Notes: generated by a model from the letters alone, not told the origin. DNA of 64,000 nucleotides from Deltaproteobacteria bacterium (GCA_016214955.1 JACRMN010000023.1:398501-462500), one strand, 5' to 3'; positions 25,477 through 34,262 are shown, numbered from the stretch's first letter. Numbers and translations: made by a program.

Positions 25477-26598
25477 GTGATCGAACCTCGCCGCCCCCGC
25501 CCTCGCCTCTCCCTCCCGCTCGCGGCCTCGCTGGCGCTGCACGCCCTGCTGCTCCTCCTGCTGGTCGGGCTCGCGCCGCGGGACCGGCCTTCCGCGCGGC
25601 CGCCCCTGCCGGTGACGTTACGGATCCTCCCCCCGCCCGCCGCGTCACCCAGCGTGGACCGCTCGCGGCCGCTCCCGCCCGCGGCCGACCAGCGACCTGC
25701 CGCACCGCCCGCCGCCGAGGGAACTGCGGCGCCGGGTGGGGTCGCAGGCAAGCCCGGGCCGGTGCACCTGCCGGGCAGCGTGGGCTGGCTGGCGGAGCGG
25801 GGGCTGGAGCGGGGCGATGGCACTCCGGTGTCGCTGCCGCCCGCCGTCGGCGCGTCGGCGCTGCCGCCGGTTCCGGCTGGCGTGGGTGGCCCGACCGACG
25901 GCCGGCCGGATCCGCAGGCCGCGGTCCAGTCCATCCTCGCCGACCTGCAGTCCGCGGATCGGGTGCGCACCCCGCACAGCTACTGGTCGGGCGTGCGTGC
26001 CCGGCTGGAGGAGGGCTTCTCGCCGGGCTGGGAGATCCTGGAGACCGGTCCGGGCGCCGAGCGCGGACTGGTCTCGGGCAAGGCGGTCGGGGACGCCGTA
26101 CGCCAGTACCTGGCCGGCGCCCAGCGATACGGGCGCGCCGGCAATCCCCACGGCGAGGGCGCGGTCGGCGCCGGCAACCGGGCCGAGTCGCTGCGCCGGA
26201 TGACTTCCCGGCTCCCCGAGGAGGCCGAGGGCCTGCTGGAGGAGGCCCGCCCCGGGAACAGCCTCTTCCACCAGGAGCTGGAGGTGCTGGTCCGCGTGGC
26301 GCAGGCGGCCGACGGTCGGGTCGAGCGCGTGGAACTGGTGCAGGGCTCTGGCAACAGGGCCTACGACAGGCTAGCCCTGGCCCGCGCCCAGGCGCTTGGC
26401 GAGGAGGCCGAGACGCGCCTCGGGCCGCCACCGGCGCAGGGGCGCGAGACGGTGTGGGCCTTCCGCACCTCCTTCGACCGCGTGCCGCCGCTGCCGGTGG
26501 TGGGCCTGACCTTCGACGCCTACTTCCGGCCCGAGTCGTTTCTCTATCCGCTCAAGGCCAGCGCCAGCTCCCGGGTGGAGCTGCGGGCGATCCGCTGA
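25477..26598 (+). CDS. TonB-like periplasm-spanning protein
   Basis: 373 residues, GTG start. A cytoplasmic basic N-terminus and single membrane helix (about 12-33) precede a long Pro/Ala-rich region (about 38-120) and a C-terminal domain (about 260-373) with a QELEVLVRVAQAADGRVERVELVQGSG-type TonB signature split by short linkers. TonB proteins transduce proton motive force to outer-membrane receptors. No exbB, exbD or receptor gene is near, and the C-terminus is unusual, so a structural role is possible. Confidence 0.72.
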   Translation: MIEPRRPRPRLSLPLAASLALHALLLLLLVGLAPRDRPSARPPLPVTLRILPPPAASPSVDRSRPLPPAADQRPAAPPAAEGTAAPGGVAGKPGPVHLPGSVGWLAERGLERGDGTPVSLPPAVGASALPPVPAGVGGPTDGRPDPQAAVQSILADLQSADRVRTPHSYWSGVRARLEEGFSPGWEILETGPGAERGLVSGKAVGDAVRQYLAGAQRYGRAGNPHGEGAVGAGNRAESLRRMTSRLPEEAEGLLEEARPGNSLFHQELEVLVRVAQAADGRVERVELVQGSGNRAYDRLALARAQALGEEAETRLGPPPAQGRETVWAFRTSFDRVPPLPVVGLTFDAYFRPESFLYPLKASASSRVELRAIR

Positions 26599-26609
26599 GC
26601 AGCCGACCG

Positions 26610-27008
26610 TCAGCCGCCCGGCTGACCCACCGTCAGCAGGAAGGCGCTGTCCTCGACCGCCTCGATCTCGTGGGCCGTGCCGCGGTCGAGCACCAGCAGG
26701 TGGCCCTGGGCCAGGTCCATCGTCCGGCCCCCGACGTGGAGCCGGATCCGCCCGGCCAGCACCTCCATCGACATCCGCTCCTGCGGCTCGCGGGTGGCGA
26801 TGCGCGCGCCGGCCCGCAACACCTCCAGCACCAGCCTGAGGTCGGCGTGCTTGGCGAGGGTGATGGCGTTGTGCCCGTGCTCCACCCAGGGCCGCTCGCG
26901 GCGCAGCCTGTCGGCCTCGACGCCGAGGTGGAAGGAGAGGTGCGGCCCCTGCAGCGAGCGCTCCAGTCCGGTGCGCTCCCCGGCAGTCGGCGACGTGGTC
27001 GGGCTCAT
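26610..27008 (-). CDS. small cupin-domain protein
   Basis: 132 residues. The central region (about 70-125) has a cupin/RmlC-like barrel pattern: LRLVLEVLRAGARIATRE, then QGHLLVLDRGTAHEIEAVE with a conserved His. The first metal motif is degenerate, so metal binding is uncertain. Convergent with the TonB-like gene (11 bases apart) and divergent from the next gene. Confidence 0.75.
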   Translation of the reverse strand: MSPTTSPTAGERTGLERSLQGPHLSFHLGVEADRLRRERPWVEHGHNAITLAKHADLRLVLEVLRAGARIATREPQERMSMEVLAGRIRLHVGGRTMDLAQGHLLVLDRGTAHEIEAVEDSAFLLTVGQPGG

Positions 27009-27140
27009 GGGAAACCTCCGCGGCTCGGGCCGCAGCCCATTGTCTGTCCGGCCGGCGGGAAGCGCCGCTCCCTGTGGGGGGTGGCGACATCCGGGCAGCC
27101 CGGGCGCGCGCGACGCCGCGTCGCCGGTTACACCTCCGCC

Positions 27141-27665
27141 ATGCCCCTCCCCATCGCCGGCAAGGCCCACCAGGCCTCCTCCGGCAGCGACTTCGTCTGG
27201 TTCGTCTACGGCTCCTCCCTCGACCGGGAGGCCTTCCAGGCCTGGGCCGCCGAGCACGGCTACCAGGTGCCCGACTTCTCGCGCGCCGTCCCCGCGCGCC
27301 TCGAGGGCTGGCGCCTCTCCTTCGACGTTGCCTCCCGCTACTGGGGCGGCGCCGTCGGCAGCCTCCTGGCCCAGGCTGGCGCGCGGGTCGAGGGGCTGGC
27401 GCTGCCCATGCCCGGCTCGGCGCGCGGCCTCGCCGACCACAAGGAGGGCGCCATCTCCGGGCTCTACCAGGCGGTCCCGGTGCAGGTGGTGCCGCTGGCC
27501 GGCGGCCCGCCCCTCGCCGCAAGTGCCTGGGTGGCCAGCCCCGACAGGCGCCTGCCCGCCGAGCAGCCGCCCTCCCCCACCTGGCTGGAGACGGTGGTGC
27601 GCGGCGCGCGAGCCACGGGCCTCTCGGCCGCCTGGGTCGCGGAGCTGGAGGCGCTCGGGCGATGA
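27141..27665 (+). CDS. gamma-glutamylcyclotransferase-like (AIG2/GGCT) protein
   Basis: 174 residues. Near the N-terminus the motif WFVYGSSLDREAF matches the YGSxL nucleotide-like loop of the GGCT fold. The ADHKEGAISGLYQ region further on supplies a Glu in the position of the catalytic acid. The family includes glutathione-degrading enzymes and uncharacterised members. The ATG is selected because the longer frame has a different, improbable composition. Followed closely by a convergent acetyltransferase gene. Confidence 0.8.
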   Translation: MPLPIAGKAHQASSGSDFVWFVYGSSLDREAFQAWAAEHGYQVPDFSRAVPARLEGWRLSFDVASRYWGGAVGSLLAQAGARVEGLALPMPGSARGLADHKEGAISGLYQAVPVQVVPLAGGPPLAASAWVASPDRRLPAEQPPSPTWLETVVRGARATGLSAAWVAELEALGR

Positions 27666-27695
27666 CCCGCCGCGAGCTCGCCGTCGAGGGTACCG

Positions 27696-28619
27696 TCAGC
27701 CCGGCGCCACCGGGCGGGTCATGACGGTGCCTCCGCCGGGCGCGAAGGCGGCGAACTCCTCCGAGGCCCGCAGCCCGGCCGGCACCTCGTCGGCTGCCGC
27801 CCGCCGGTAGCCCTGGCGGGCGAAGAACTCCTCGGCCGTCATGGTGACCACGTAGAGGGTCCGCACACCCGCCAGCACCGCCTGGTGGAGGAGCCGCTCG
27901 TGGAGCCGCGTCCCCAGGCCCGCGTTGCGGCGGGTCCAGCGGACCGCCATGGAGCGCACCAGGGCGTCCTGCCCCGCGAGCTGCAGGCCGGCGCAGCCCA
28001 GCACCCGGCCGCCCTCGGCGGCCAGGATGAAGCGCTGCCCGGGCGGACCGACGACGTCGCGGGAGGGCAGGAGGGCCGCCGCCAGCAGCAGCTTGATGCC
28101 CTCCATGTCGCCGCCCGAGGCCGGCCCGATGGAGGTGGAGACGCCGGCTTCCGCCGGAGGCGGCATGGCCTCCCGGGCGAACACCCGGATGAACCGGCGC
28201 CGCAGCTCGTTGCGGACGGCCCGGTAGCGGGCCAGCTTCTCCTCGTCGGTGCCGCCGCCGGCGGCCGGGTCGGGGAACGGCCAGTGGATGCGCAGGGCCT
28301 GCTGGAGCGCCGGCGGCGTCGGGTCCTGCTCCGAGACCACGAGGACGGCCTGGGCACCGGCGACACCAGGCTCGTCGAGCGTCATGGCCTGCGGCTCGGA
28401 GACCAGCACCGACAGCTCGGCCAGCACCTTCACCGCCAGCCGGTCCACCGGGCCGCTCGCGGCAGAGGCCGCGGAGACGCGGACCTGGCGCGGCGCCAGC
28501 GCCTGGGCCAGCCCCAGGGCGATCTGGCCGACGGCACCGTGGGACTGCGAGAGCACGATGGCGTGGCGCGCCCCGGAGGCGTGCAGGCGATCGGCGTCCT
28601 TCTCCCAGGCAGACGACAT
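27696..28619 (-). CDS. dead arsenate-reductase-like domain fused to ArsN2-type acetyltransferase
   Basis: 307 residues. Residues about 18-148 align by eye with low-molecular-weight phosphatase-type arsenate reductases, including HWPFPDPAAGGGTDEEK (Asp117). However, the CX5R loop is lost: Ser24 replaces the catalytic Cys and Val30 replaces the Arg. Residues about 172-305 form a GNAT domain (SMAVRWTRRNAGLGTRL, then GVRTLYVVTMTAEEFFARQGYRR) like ArsN2 arsenic-resistance acetyltransferases. GGAGGAA precedes the ATG. Probably an arsenic-related or descended sensor/acetyltransferase; substrate unknown. No other ars gene is adjacent. Confidence 0.83.
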   Translation of the reverse strand: MSSAWEKDADRLHASGARHAIVLSQSHGAVGQIALGLAQALAPRQVRVSAASAASGPVDRLAVKVLAELSVLVSEPQAMTLDEPGVAGAQAVLVVSEQDPTPPALQQALRIHWPFPDPAAGGGTDEEKLARYRAVRNELRRRFIRVFAREAMPPPAEAGVSTSIGPASGGDMEGIKLLLAAALLPSRDVVGPPGQRFILAAEGGRVLGCAGLQLAGQDALVRSMAVRWTRRNAGLGTRLHERLLHQAVLAGVRTLYVVTMTAEEFFARQGYRRAAADEVPAGLRASEEFAAFAPGGGTVMTRPVAPG

Positions 28620-28708
28620 GGCGGCTTCCTCCGGAGCGATTGCGTGCGGCGGGGTTCGAGGATCATCCGTACCACGGGCCGGGCAGCCCGCGCCTCCCGC
28701 CGCGCGGA

Positions 28709-29410
28709 CTACCGGAACGCCCAGCCGATCGTCCAGCCGACCCGGTAGCCGCCGATGGAGTAGCTCCCCGGATAGCCACGCCCGACGCCCACGCCGCTGT
28801 TCACCCAGACGTAGCGGGCCTCCAGACCCGCGGTCAGCCCGGAGTCCGAGGTGAGCTGGAGGGCGCCTCCGAGGTGCGCGCCGAAGCTCTCCGTGCTGGG
28901 CTGGTAAGGCACGACGTCGTCCCGGCTGAGGCGGGTGGCGTAGTAACCGATCCCGGCCAGGAGCAGCGGCGACAGCCGGGCCCGTTCCAGCCTCAGCCCC
29001 GAGGCCTCCGCCCGGAGGCCCAGCGTGAGCGGGCAGGTGCGCGTCTGGTCGGCGTAGGATGCGCGAACGCTGGGGTAGACGCTGGTCTCGAGCCGGTAGC
29101 AGCCGACCCCCGCCTCCAGGCCCAGCCAGGGCAGGAACCACCAGCCCGCCACCGCCTCCACGTCGAGCCGCCCGCTCGATACGCCCCGCGAGGCCGGATC
29201 GCTCACCGGGAAGATCGTCCCGATGCGCAGCGCGGCGAAGGCCACGGGAGCCCGCAGGGGATCCGCTCCCCTCGCCGCCGGAGGCGCCTCCGCCGGTGCA
29301 GCCAGCTGCCCGGCGGCCCGGACGGCGGTGGCGGACGGCCCGGGGGGCGGCTCTTCGCCACGGTCGGTGGCAGCCGCCACCGCAAGCAGGATGGCCATCA
29401 CCTGGTGCAT
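28709..29410 (-). CDS. outer-membrane beta-barrel-like protein
   Basis: 233 residues. A short signal peptide (about 1-15) and an Ala/Pro-rich stretch precede alternating amphipathic strands rich in Gly, Tyr and Trp (GGWWFLPWLGLEAGVGCY, LLAGIGYYATRL, GLEARYVWVNSG), ending WTIGWAFR with a terminal aromatic pattern typical of BamA substrates. Predicted outer membrane; function unknown. Not obviously linked with its neighbours. Confidence 0.65.
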   Translation of the reverse strand: MHQVMAILLAVAAATDRGEEPPPGPSATAVRAAGQLAAPAEAPPAARGADPLRAPVAFAALRIGTIFPVSDPASRGVSSGRLDVEAVAGWWFLPWLGLEAGVGCYRLETSVYPSVRASYADQTRTCPLTLGLRAEASGLRLERARLSPLLLAGIGYYATRLSRDDVVPYQPSTESFGAHLGGALQLTSDSGLTAGLEARYVWVNSGVGVGRGYPGSYSIGGYRVGWTIGWAFR

Positions 29411-29605
29411 CTCGCGCTCCTCGGGGCGGTGCCCGGCTCTCGCGACGCGGCTCTCGCGACCGCTCCCTGGGCCGCTGCAGGACGGCTTTCCCGCCCTGCG
29501 GCCCGTGCGTCGCGTGCCCGCGAGAGTTGCACGGATCGTGGAATCGGGGCAAGGCGCACCGCCCCGCGGCGCTGCCGGACGCGGCCCCCGGGGCTCGCCC
29601 GCCCG

Positions 29606-30391
29606 CTACTGCGCCGTGTAGCCGCCGTCGACGACCACCGGCGCGCCGGTGACACCCCCCGCCTTCTCGCCGGTGAGGAAGAGCGCGTAGGCGGAGATGT
29701 CCTCCACCGAGAGCAGCTTCCGCATCGGCACCAGCGGGTAGATGACCTCCTCCAGCACCTTCTCCAGCGGCACGTTGCGGGTGCGGGCCAGGTCGGCGAG
29801 CTGGTTGCGCACCAGCGGCGTGTCCACGTAGCCGGGGCAGAGGGCGTTGACGGTGATGCCGTGGGGCGCCCCCTCCAGCGCCGCCACCTTGGTGAGGCCG
29901 ATGAGGCCGTGCTTGGCCGAGTTGTAGCCGGCCTTGCCGGCGAAGCCGACCAGGCCGTTGATGGAGGCCACGTTGAGGATGCGCCCGTACCCCTGCTTCT
30001 TCATCACCGGGAAGGCGCGCTTGATGGCGACGAAGGGGGCCACCAGCATCACCGCCAGCAGCTTCTCGAACTTCTCGGTGGGGAAGGTCTCGAGCGTGGC
30101 CACGTGCTGGAAGCCGGCGTTGTTCACCAGCACGTCGAGGCGGCCCCAGCGGGCCACCGTGGCGTCGATGGCGGCGTTGACCTCGGCCTCGCGGGTGACG
30201 TCGCAGGGAGCGGCGGCCACGGTGAAGCCCTCCTTGCCGAGCGCCTCCACCGCCTGGCGCAGCGGCGGGCCGTCGAGATCGGAGAGGGCCACGCGGGCCC
30301 CCTCGCGGCACAGGTCGCGGGCGATCTGCAGCCCGATGCCGCCGGCGGCGCCCGTGAGGAAGGCCACCCGGTTCTCGAAGCTCCTTGCCAT
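29606..30391 (-). CDS. 3-hydroxybutyrate dehydrogenase-like SDR
   Basis: 261 residues. The short-chain dehydrogenase hallmarks are the cofactor motif GAAGGIG (14-20), NNAG (90-93), catalytic Ser143, Tyr156 and Lys160 (YNSAK), and the C-terminal VDGGYTAQ. The overall sequence is like 3-hydroxybutyrate dehydrogenases, which interconvert 3-hydroxybutyrate and acetoacetate in polyhydroxybutyrate or ketone-body use; Gln at FQHVAT fits that group. The ATG at 30391 is chosen over an in-frame GTG six bases earlier because of the ribosome site. Confidence 0.88.
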   Translation of the reverse strand: MARSFENRVAFLTGAAGGIGLQIARDLCREGARVALSDLDGPPLRQAVEALGKEGFTVAAAPCDVTREAEVNAAIDATVARWGRLDVLVNNAGFQHVATLETFPTEKFEKLLAVMLVAPFVAIKRAFPVMKKQGYGRILNVASINGLVGFAGKAGYNSAKHGLIGLTKVAALEGAPHGITVNALCPGYVDTPLVRNQLADLARTRNVPLEKVLEEVIYPLVPMRKLLSVEDISAYALFLTGEKAGGVTGAPVVVDGGYTAQ

Positions 30392-30398
30392 GGCCACG

Positions 30399-30405
30399 CT
30401 CCTTC
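30399..30405 (-). promoter_or_regulatory. ribosome-binding site deciding the dehydrogenase start
   Basis: GAAGGAG on the minus strand lies 7 bases before the ATG at 30391 but only 1 base before the alternative GTG at 30397, so the ATG is the likely start. Confidence 0.75.
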
Positions 30406-30527
30406 GCAGGGGTGGGTGAGTGTAGCACTCCCCCGCCCGGCGGCTCCTGCACGCCCAGCGCCTTCCCGCCCGGCCCGTTTCCCCCTAGTGTCGCGCATCG
30501 GGGAGCGGCCGCGCCGCTCCTGCGCAC

Positions 30528-31460
30528 ATGCCTCCGTCCACGGCCGCCCCGACCTACCGGGCCTTCCTCGCCAGCCGCTGGCCGATCCGGACCCGCGGCC
30601 TGGCGCTCCACGCCATCGCAGGCACCTTCGCGCTGGCGCTCCTCGACTGGGTCTTCGCGCGCGCCCTGGGCCTGCCGCTCGGTGCCGGCACCATCGCCGC
30701 GGTCCGGCTGCCCTGGTCCATCGTCCCGGTGCTGGGGTATCTCTTCCTGCTGGTGGCGCCCGGGGCGCGCCTGCTGCCCGCCGCGGTCATCGGCCTCTGC
30801 TTGACCTGGGCCTGGGGGAACTCCTGGGCCTACCTGGCGCTGGGGCTCGACGGGACCGTGCTCCACGCCGTCGCCCGGCTCGCCTGGCTGGTGACGGTGG
30901 CCTCCTTCCTGCCCGTCAGCGTGCGCCTGCGGGCCCTCGTCTTCGCGCTGATGTGGCTCGGCCACCCGGTCCTGTCGCTCTTCGTCCGGCCCGCCTCGCC
31001 GCTGGCGGTGCGGCTCGCCGCCGAGCTCGTGGTCGTCGCCTTCGCGGTGATCCAGATCCTCGTCTTCCAGCGCTACGCCGCCAGCCAGCGGCGCGGCATC
31101 CTGCTGCGGCGCCGGCTGGAGCAGGCCGTGGTGGAGCTCGACGTCTCGCGCCAGCGGGCCGCCGACGCCGTCGCCCAGGTGGGGCGCATGGCCGCCAACG
31201 TGGCCCACGACGTCAACAACCCGCTCTCGGCGGTGAAGGTCAACGTGCGCTGGCTGGCCAGCGAGAGCGCCGTCTCCGAGCCGCCGGCCGAGCGGGCCGA
31301 GGTGGCCGCCGACACGCTGCAGGCCGTGGAGCGCATCGCTCGCATCGTCGCCGAGCTGAAGCAGCGGGCTACCGAGCACGAGGAGAAGGTGCACCGGGAG
31401 CAGCCCTCGGAGGAGACCACCTCCATCCGGCGGCTGGCCGGGGACTCGGAGAGCCGCTGA
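30528..31460 (+). CDS. membrane histidine-kinase-like protein lacking the ATPase domain
   Basis: 310 residues. Five or six hydrophobic helices (about 24-50, 62-105, 115-150 and 160-180) lead to a coiled coil and a dimerisation/phosphotransfer region with the H-box AHDVNNPLSAVKV (His227). The protein ends about 80 residues later in a charged tail without N, G1 or G2 boxes, so it cannot bind ATP by itself. It could act with another kinase or as a phosphatase scaffold. The first gene of three in the plus direction. Confidence 0.8.
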   Translation: MPPSTAAPTYRAFLASRWPIRTRGLALHAIAGTFALALLDWVFARALGLPLGAGTIAAVRLPWSIVPVLGYLFLLVAPGARLLPAAVIGLCLTWAWGNSWAYLALGLDGTVLHAVARLAWLVTVASFLPVSVRLRALVFALMWLGHPVLSLFVRPASPLAVRLAAELVVVAFAVIQILVFQRYAASQRRGILLRRRLEQAVVELDVSRQRAADAVAQVGRMAANVAHDVNNPLSAVKVNVRWLASESAVSEPPAERAEVAADTLQAVERIARIVAELKQRATEHEEKVHREQPSEETTSIRRLAGDSESR

Positions 31461-31549
31461 GGCCGCCCGCTCCGGAACCGGACCTCCTGCCGGTCCTCCG
31501 AGCCGCCGGGCCGGGTTCCGTGGCAACATGCCGGCTCCGGGAGGCGTGC

Positions 31550-31735
31550 ATGGCGGACCAGGGCGGCATGGGCAAGGGGCTGGCGCGAGCGGGCGTGGCC
31601 GCGAGCGCCTTCCTGATGTTCGTCTGCGGCTGGTTCGCGATGAGGAGCGACGACTGGCGCGTCACCGTCGGTCTCACCTTGCTCGCCGGCGTGGCCGCCC
31701 TGGTTGCGCAGGCCTTCTCGCGCCGCGCCCGCTGA
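31550..31735 (+). CDS. small membrane protein
   Basis: 61 residues with two hydrophobic stretches (about 12-30 and 38-54), a middle RSDDWR turn and a basic end (RRAR). GGGAGGC lies about 5 bases before the ATG, and codon bias fits coding. No family recognised. Lies between the kinase-like gene and the DUF2339-like gene. Confidence 0.55.
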   Translation: MADQGGMGKGLARAGVAASAFLMFVCGWFAMRSDDWRVTVGLTLLAGVAALVAQAFSRRAR

Positions 31736-31828
31736 CGCCTCCCGGCGTCGCGCCCCCTTCCATCCATCGAGTTGACCCGAACGGGCGACGGCACCTGCAC
31801 CCGTGCGCCCTTCCTGTCGCAGGGGCCT

Positions 31829-33637
31829 ATGATGGAACCGTTCCCACCACGCCGGCCCCTGGAGTCGCCCCTGCCCGATCCTGCGCCCGATCTCGCAGCG
31901 AAGGTCGCCGATCTCACCGATGCCCTGCTGAAGCTGGAGCGCCGCGTGGCGGCGCTGGAGGCGGGGCCGGTTCGCACCGCCCGGCCCGCGGCCGCCCGCC
32001 GCGCCGCGCCGGCACCCGAGGAGGAGGAGTCGATCCTGCCCGCCGGCCTCGGCCTCACCGAGGCCCTCTCCCTCGGCGGGCGCACCTTCCTGGTCCTCGC
32101 CGGCGCCTTCGTCCTGCGCCACCTCACCGAGTCCCAGACGCTGCCCACCTGGCTGGGCGTGGCGCTGGGCCTCGCCTACGCCGGCACCTGGCTGTTCATG
32201 GCCGACGTCGCCGGGCGCGCCGGGCGCCCGTGGAGCGCCGGCTTCCACGGCCTGGCCACCGTCGCCGTGGGCCTTCCCCTGCTCCTCGAGGCCGCCTCCC
32301 GCTTCAAGCTCCTCTCGCCCCCCCTGGCCGCGGCGCTGCTCCTCGCCCTCACCGGCGTGGCCCTGGCGGTGGCGGTGCGGCGCCGCCTCCACGGCCTCGC
32401 CTGGCTGGTCACCGTCGGCGGCACCCTCACCGCCGTGGCGCTCATGCTGGTGAGCGGTCGCCTCGGGCCGGCCACCGCCTACCTCATCCTCCTGGGCGTG
32501 GCCACGCTCTGGCTCGGCTACGTGGTGGACTGGCTCTACCTGCGCTGGCCGGTGGCCCTGGTCGCCGACCTGGTGATGGCCTTCCTGGCGCTGCGGGCGG
32601 GGGCCCAGGCCACGGCCGAGGGGCCCACGGTGGCGCTCCTGGTGCAGGCGCTCCTCGTGGCCGGCTACTTCGGGAGCTTCGCGGCGCGGACCCTGCTCCT
32701 GCAGCGCAAGGTGGTGGCCTTCGAGGTCTTCCAGACCGCCGCCGCGATCCTCGTCGGGCTGGGCGGCGCGGTCCTGGTGGCCGCCCGCTCCGGCAGCGGG
32801 CGGCCGGCCCTGGGCGCGGTCAGCCTGGTGTTCGGCGCCGGCGCCTACGCCGTGGCCTTCGCCTTCGTGGAGCGGCGCCAGAAGATCCGCGAGAACTTCT
32901 ACTTCTACGCCTCGGTGGCGCTGGTCTTCACCCTGGCCGGCACCACGCTGCTCCTGCCGGGAGGCGCCCTGGCGGTGGTCTGGGCGGCGCTGGCGGTGGG
33001 GGCGGGGCTGCTGGCGCGCCGCCAGCGCAGCGCGACGCTGGCGCTCCACGCCGCGGTGTACGGCGTGGCGGCCGCGCTGGCAGGCGATCTCGTGCACCAC
33101 GCCGCCGAGGCGCTCTTCGGCCCACCCGAGGTGGCCTGGTCGCCCGCAGGCCTGGCGAGCGTGCTGGTGGCCGCCGGCATGGCCGCCACCACCTGGCTCA
33201 CCGCCCACCAGGACGGGCCGGCCCGGCCGCTGGCGCGGGTCCCGCGCTTCCTCCTCTTCCTGGCGCTCGCGCTATCGGTCACCGGGCTTCTCACCGGCTG
33301 GCTCGGCCCGCTGCTCGCCGGCGCGCCGGGCGCCGGCGCCAGCCCCTCCGTGCTGGCCGCGGTCCGCACCGCCGTCCTCTCCTCGGGCGCGCTGCTCCTC
33401 GCCTGGCTGGGTCGGTCTCCCCGCTGGGCAGAGGCGGGCTGGCTCGTCTACCCGGTGCTCGGCGTCGCGGGCATCAAGATCCTGCTCGAGGACCTGCGCG
33501 TCGGCCGCCCGGCCACCCAGGTGCTGACCTTCGCCTTCTTCGGCGCGGCGCTCATCCTCGTGCCCCGGCTGCGCGGCCGGAAGAAGGAGCCCCCGGCCGC
33601 CGCCCCGCCCGCCGACGCGGCGCGGAAGGCCGGGTAG
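31829..33637 (+). CDS. DUF2339-like polytopic membrane protein
   Basis: 602 residues from the ATG. Residues about 18-50 form a coiled coil (LTDALLKLERRVAALE), residues 70-80 are acidic, and the rest contains roughly 16 hydrophobic helices separated by short loops, ending in a soluble KKEPPAA tail. This architecture resembles DUF2339 membrane proteins of unknown function. The TTG at 31772 would add 19 residues without a ribosome site, so the ATG is preferred. Confidence 0.72.
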   Translation: MMEPFPPRRPLESPLPDPAPDLAAKVADLTDALLKLERRVAALEAGPVRTARPAAARRAAPAPEEEESILPAGLGLTEALSLGGRTFLVLAGAFVLRHLTESQTLPTWLGVALGLAYAGTWLFMADVAGRAGRPWSAGFHGLATVAVGLPLLLEAASRFKLLSPPLAAALLLALTGVALAVAVRRRLHGLAWLVTVGGTLTAVALMLVSGRLGPATAYLILLGVATLWLGYVVDWLYLRWPVALVADLVMAFLALRAGAQATAEGPTVALLVQALLVAGYFGSFAARTLLLQRKVVAFEVFQTAAAILVGLGGAVLVAARSGSGRPALGAVSLVFGAGAYAVAFAFVERRQKIRENFYFYASVALVFTLAGTTLLLPGGALAVVWAALAVGAGLLARRQRSATLALHAAVYGVAAALAGDLVHHAAEALFGPPEVAWSPAGLASVLVAAGMAATTWLTAHQDGPARPLARVPRFLLFLALALSVTGLLTGWLGPLLAGAPGAGASPSVLAAVRTAVLSSGALLLAWLGRSPRWAEAGWLVYPVLGVAGIKILLEDLRVGRPATQVLTFAFFGAALILVPRLRGRKKEPPAAAPPADAARKAG

Positions 33638-33753
33638 GCCGCCGGGCGGCGCCGGGCCTGGCGCTCCCGGGAGCGGGGGGCCGGAAGGGTGGCCGCGACC
33701 GGGGTCTCATTCTCCCCCGTGACCTCGGGGCCGTTTGGTGCTTTGCTCTCCCC

Positions 33754-33942
33754 ATGCCCGTGAGCAAGAAGCGCAAGAAGGACGGCAAGCCGGCCCGCCG
33801 GGCCGTCCCTCCGCCGGCGCCCGAGGGCGCCCACGACCACCCGGAGAGCCACCCGCAGTCGCCGCTGGCGCAACGCATGGGGAAGCCCAGCAACCCCTTC
33901 GTGGCCCAGCTGCCCAAGCGCGCCGCGCAGCGCGGCCGGTAG
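33754..33942 (+). CDS. small basic hypothetical protein
   Basis: 62 residues, strongly basic: [16 protein letters not shown], a Pro/His middle ([11 protein letters not shown]) and [10 protein letters not shown] at the end. No family is recognised; size and charge suggest nucleic-acid binding. The GIY-YIG gene begins 8 bases downstream on the same strand. The codon pattern is consistent with coding, but evidence is limited. Confidence 0.55.
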   Translation: MPVSKKRKKDGKPARRAVPPPAPEGAHDHPESHPQSPLAQRMGKPSNPFVAQLPKRAAQRGR

Positions 33943-33950
33943 GCGCAGCG

Positions 33951-34241
33951 TTGACCGCGCCGGACTGGCGCGTCTACGTCCTGCGCTGCCGCGATGGCTC
34001 GCTGTACACCGGGGCGACCAACGACCTCGAGGCGCGCCTGGCGCGCCACGCGGCCGGCAAGGGATCGCGCTACACGCGGTCGCGCCTGCCCGTCCGCCTC
34101 GTCTACCAGGAGGCGGCGCCCGACCGCAGCGCCGCGCTGCGCCGCGAGGCCGCCCTGAAGCGGCTCACCCGCGCCGAGAAGCTCGCGCTCGTCTCGCGCC
34201 GTCGCCGCCGAGCGGCGCGTCCCCCGCGCCCCGGGTGGTGA
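33951..34241 (+). CDS. GIY-YIG nuclease-superfamily protein (YhbQ-like)
   Basis: 96 residues from a TTG start. The GIY-YIG core is visible as WRVYVLRC and LYTGATND, followed by the arginine [13 protein letters not shown] and Glu in RREAALKRL. Small stand-alone members are often annotated as UPF0213 and are suspected structure-specific nucleases. The frame extends upstream over the basic-protein gene, so the TTG just after that stop is preferred. Basic Arg/Pro C-terminus. Confidence 0.85.
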   Translation: MTAPDWRVYVLRCRDGSLYTGATNDLEARLARHAAGKGSRYTRSRLPVRLVYQEAAPDRSAALRREAALKRLTRAEKLALVSRRRRRAARPPRPGW

Positions 34242-34257
34242 GGCGGATCGAGCCGCC
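34242..34257. terminator. weak hairpin between convergent genes
   Basis: GGCGG/CCGCC with a 6-base loop fills the 21-base gap between the GIY-YIG stop and the acyl carrier protein stop. A short stem, so only weak support for a shared terminator. Confidence 0.3.
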
Positions 34258-34262
34258 GCCCG

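Noticed and set aside
25470-27665. 731-residue open frame spanning several genes on the plus strand
   Set aside because: Overlaps the TonB-like gene in another frame; only its 3' 174 codons encode a recognisable (GGCT-like) protein. The rest is a high-GC shadow.
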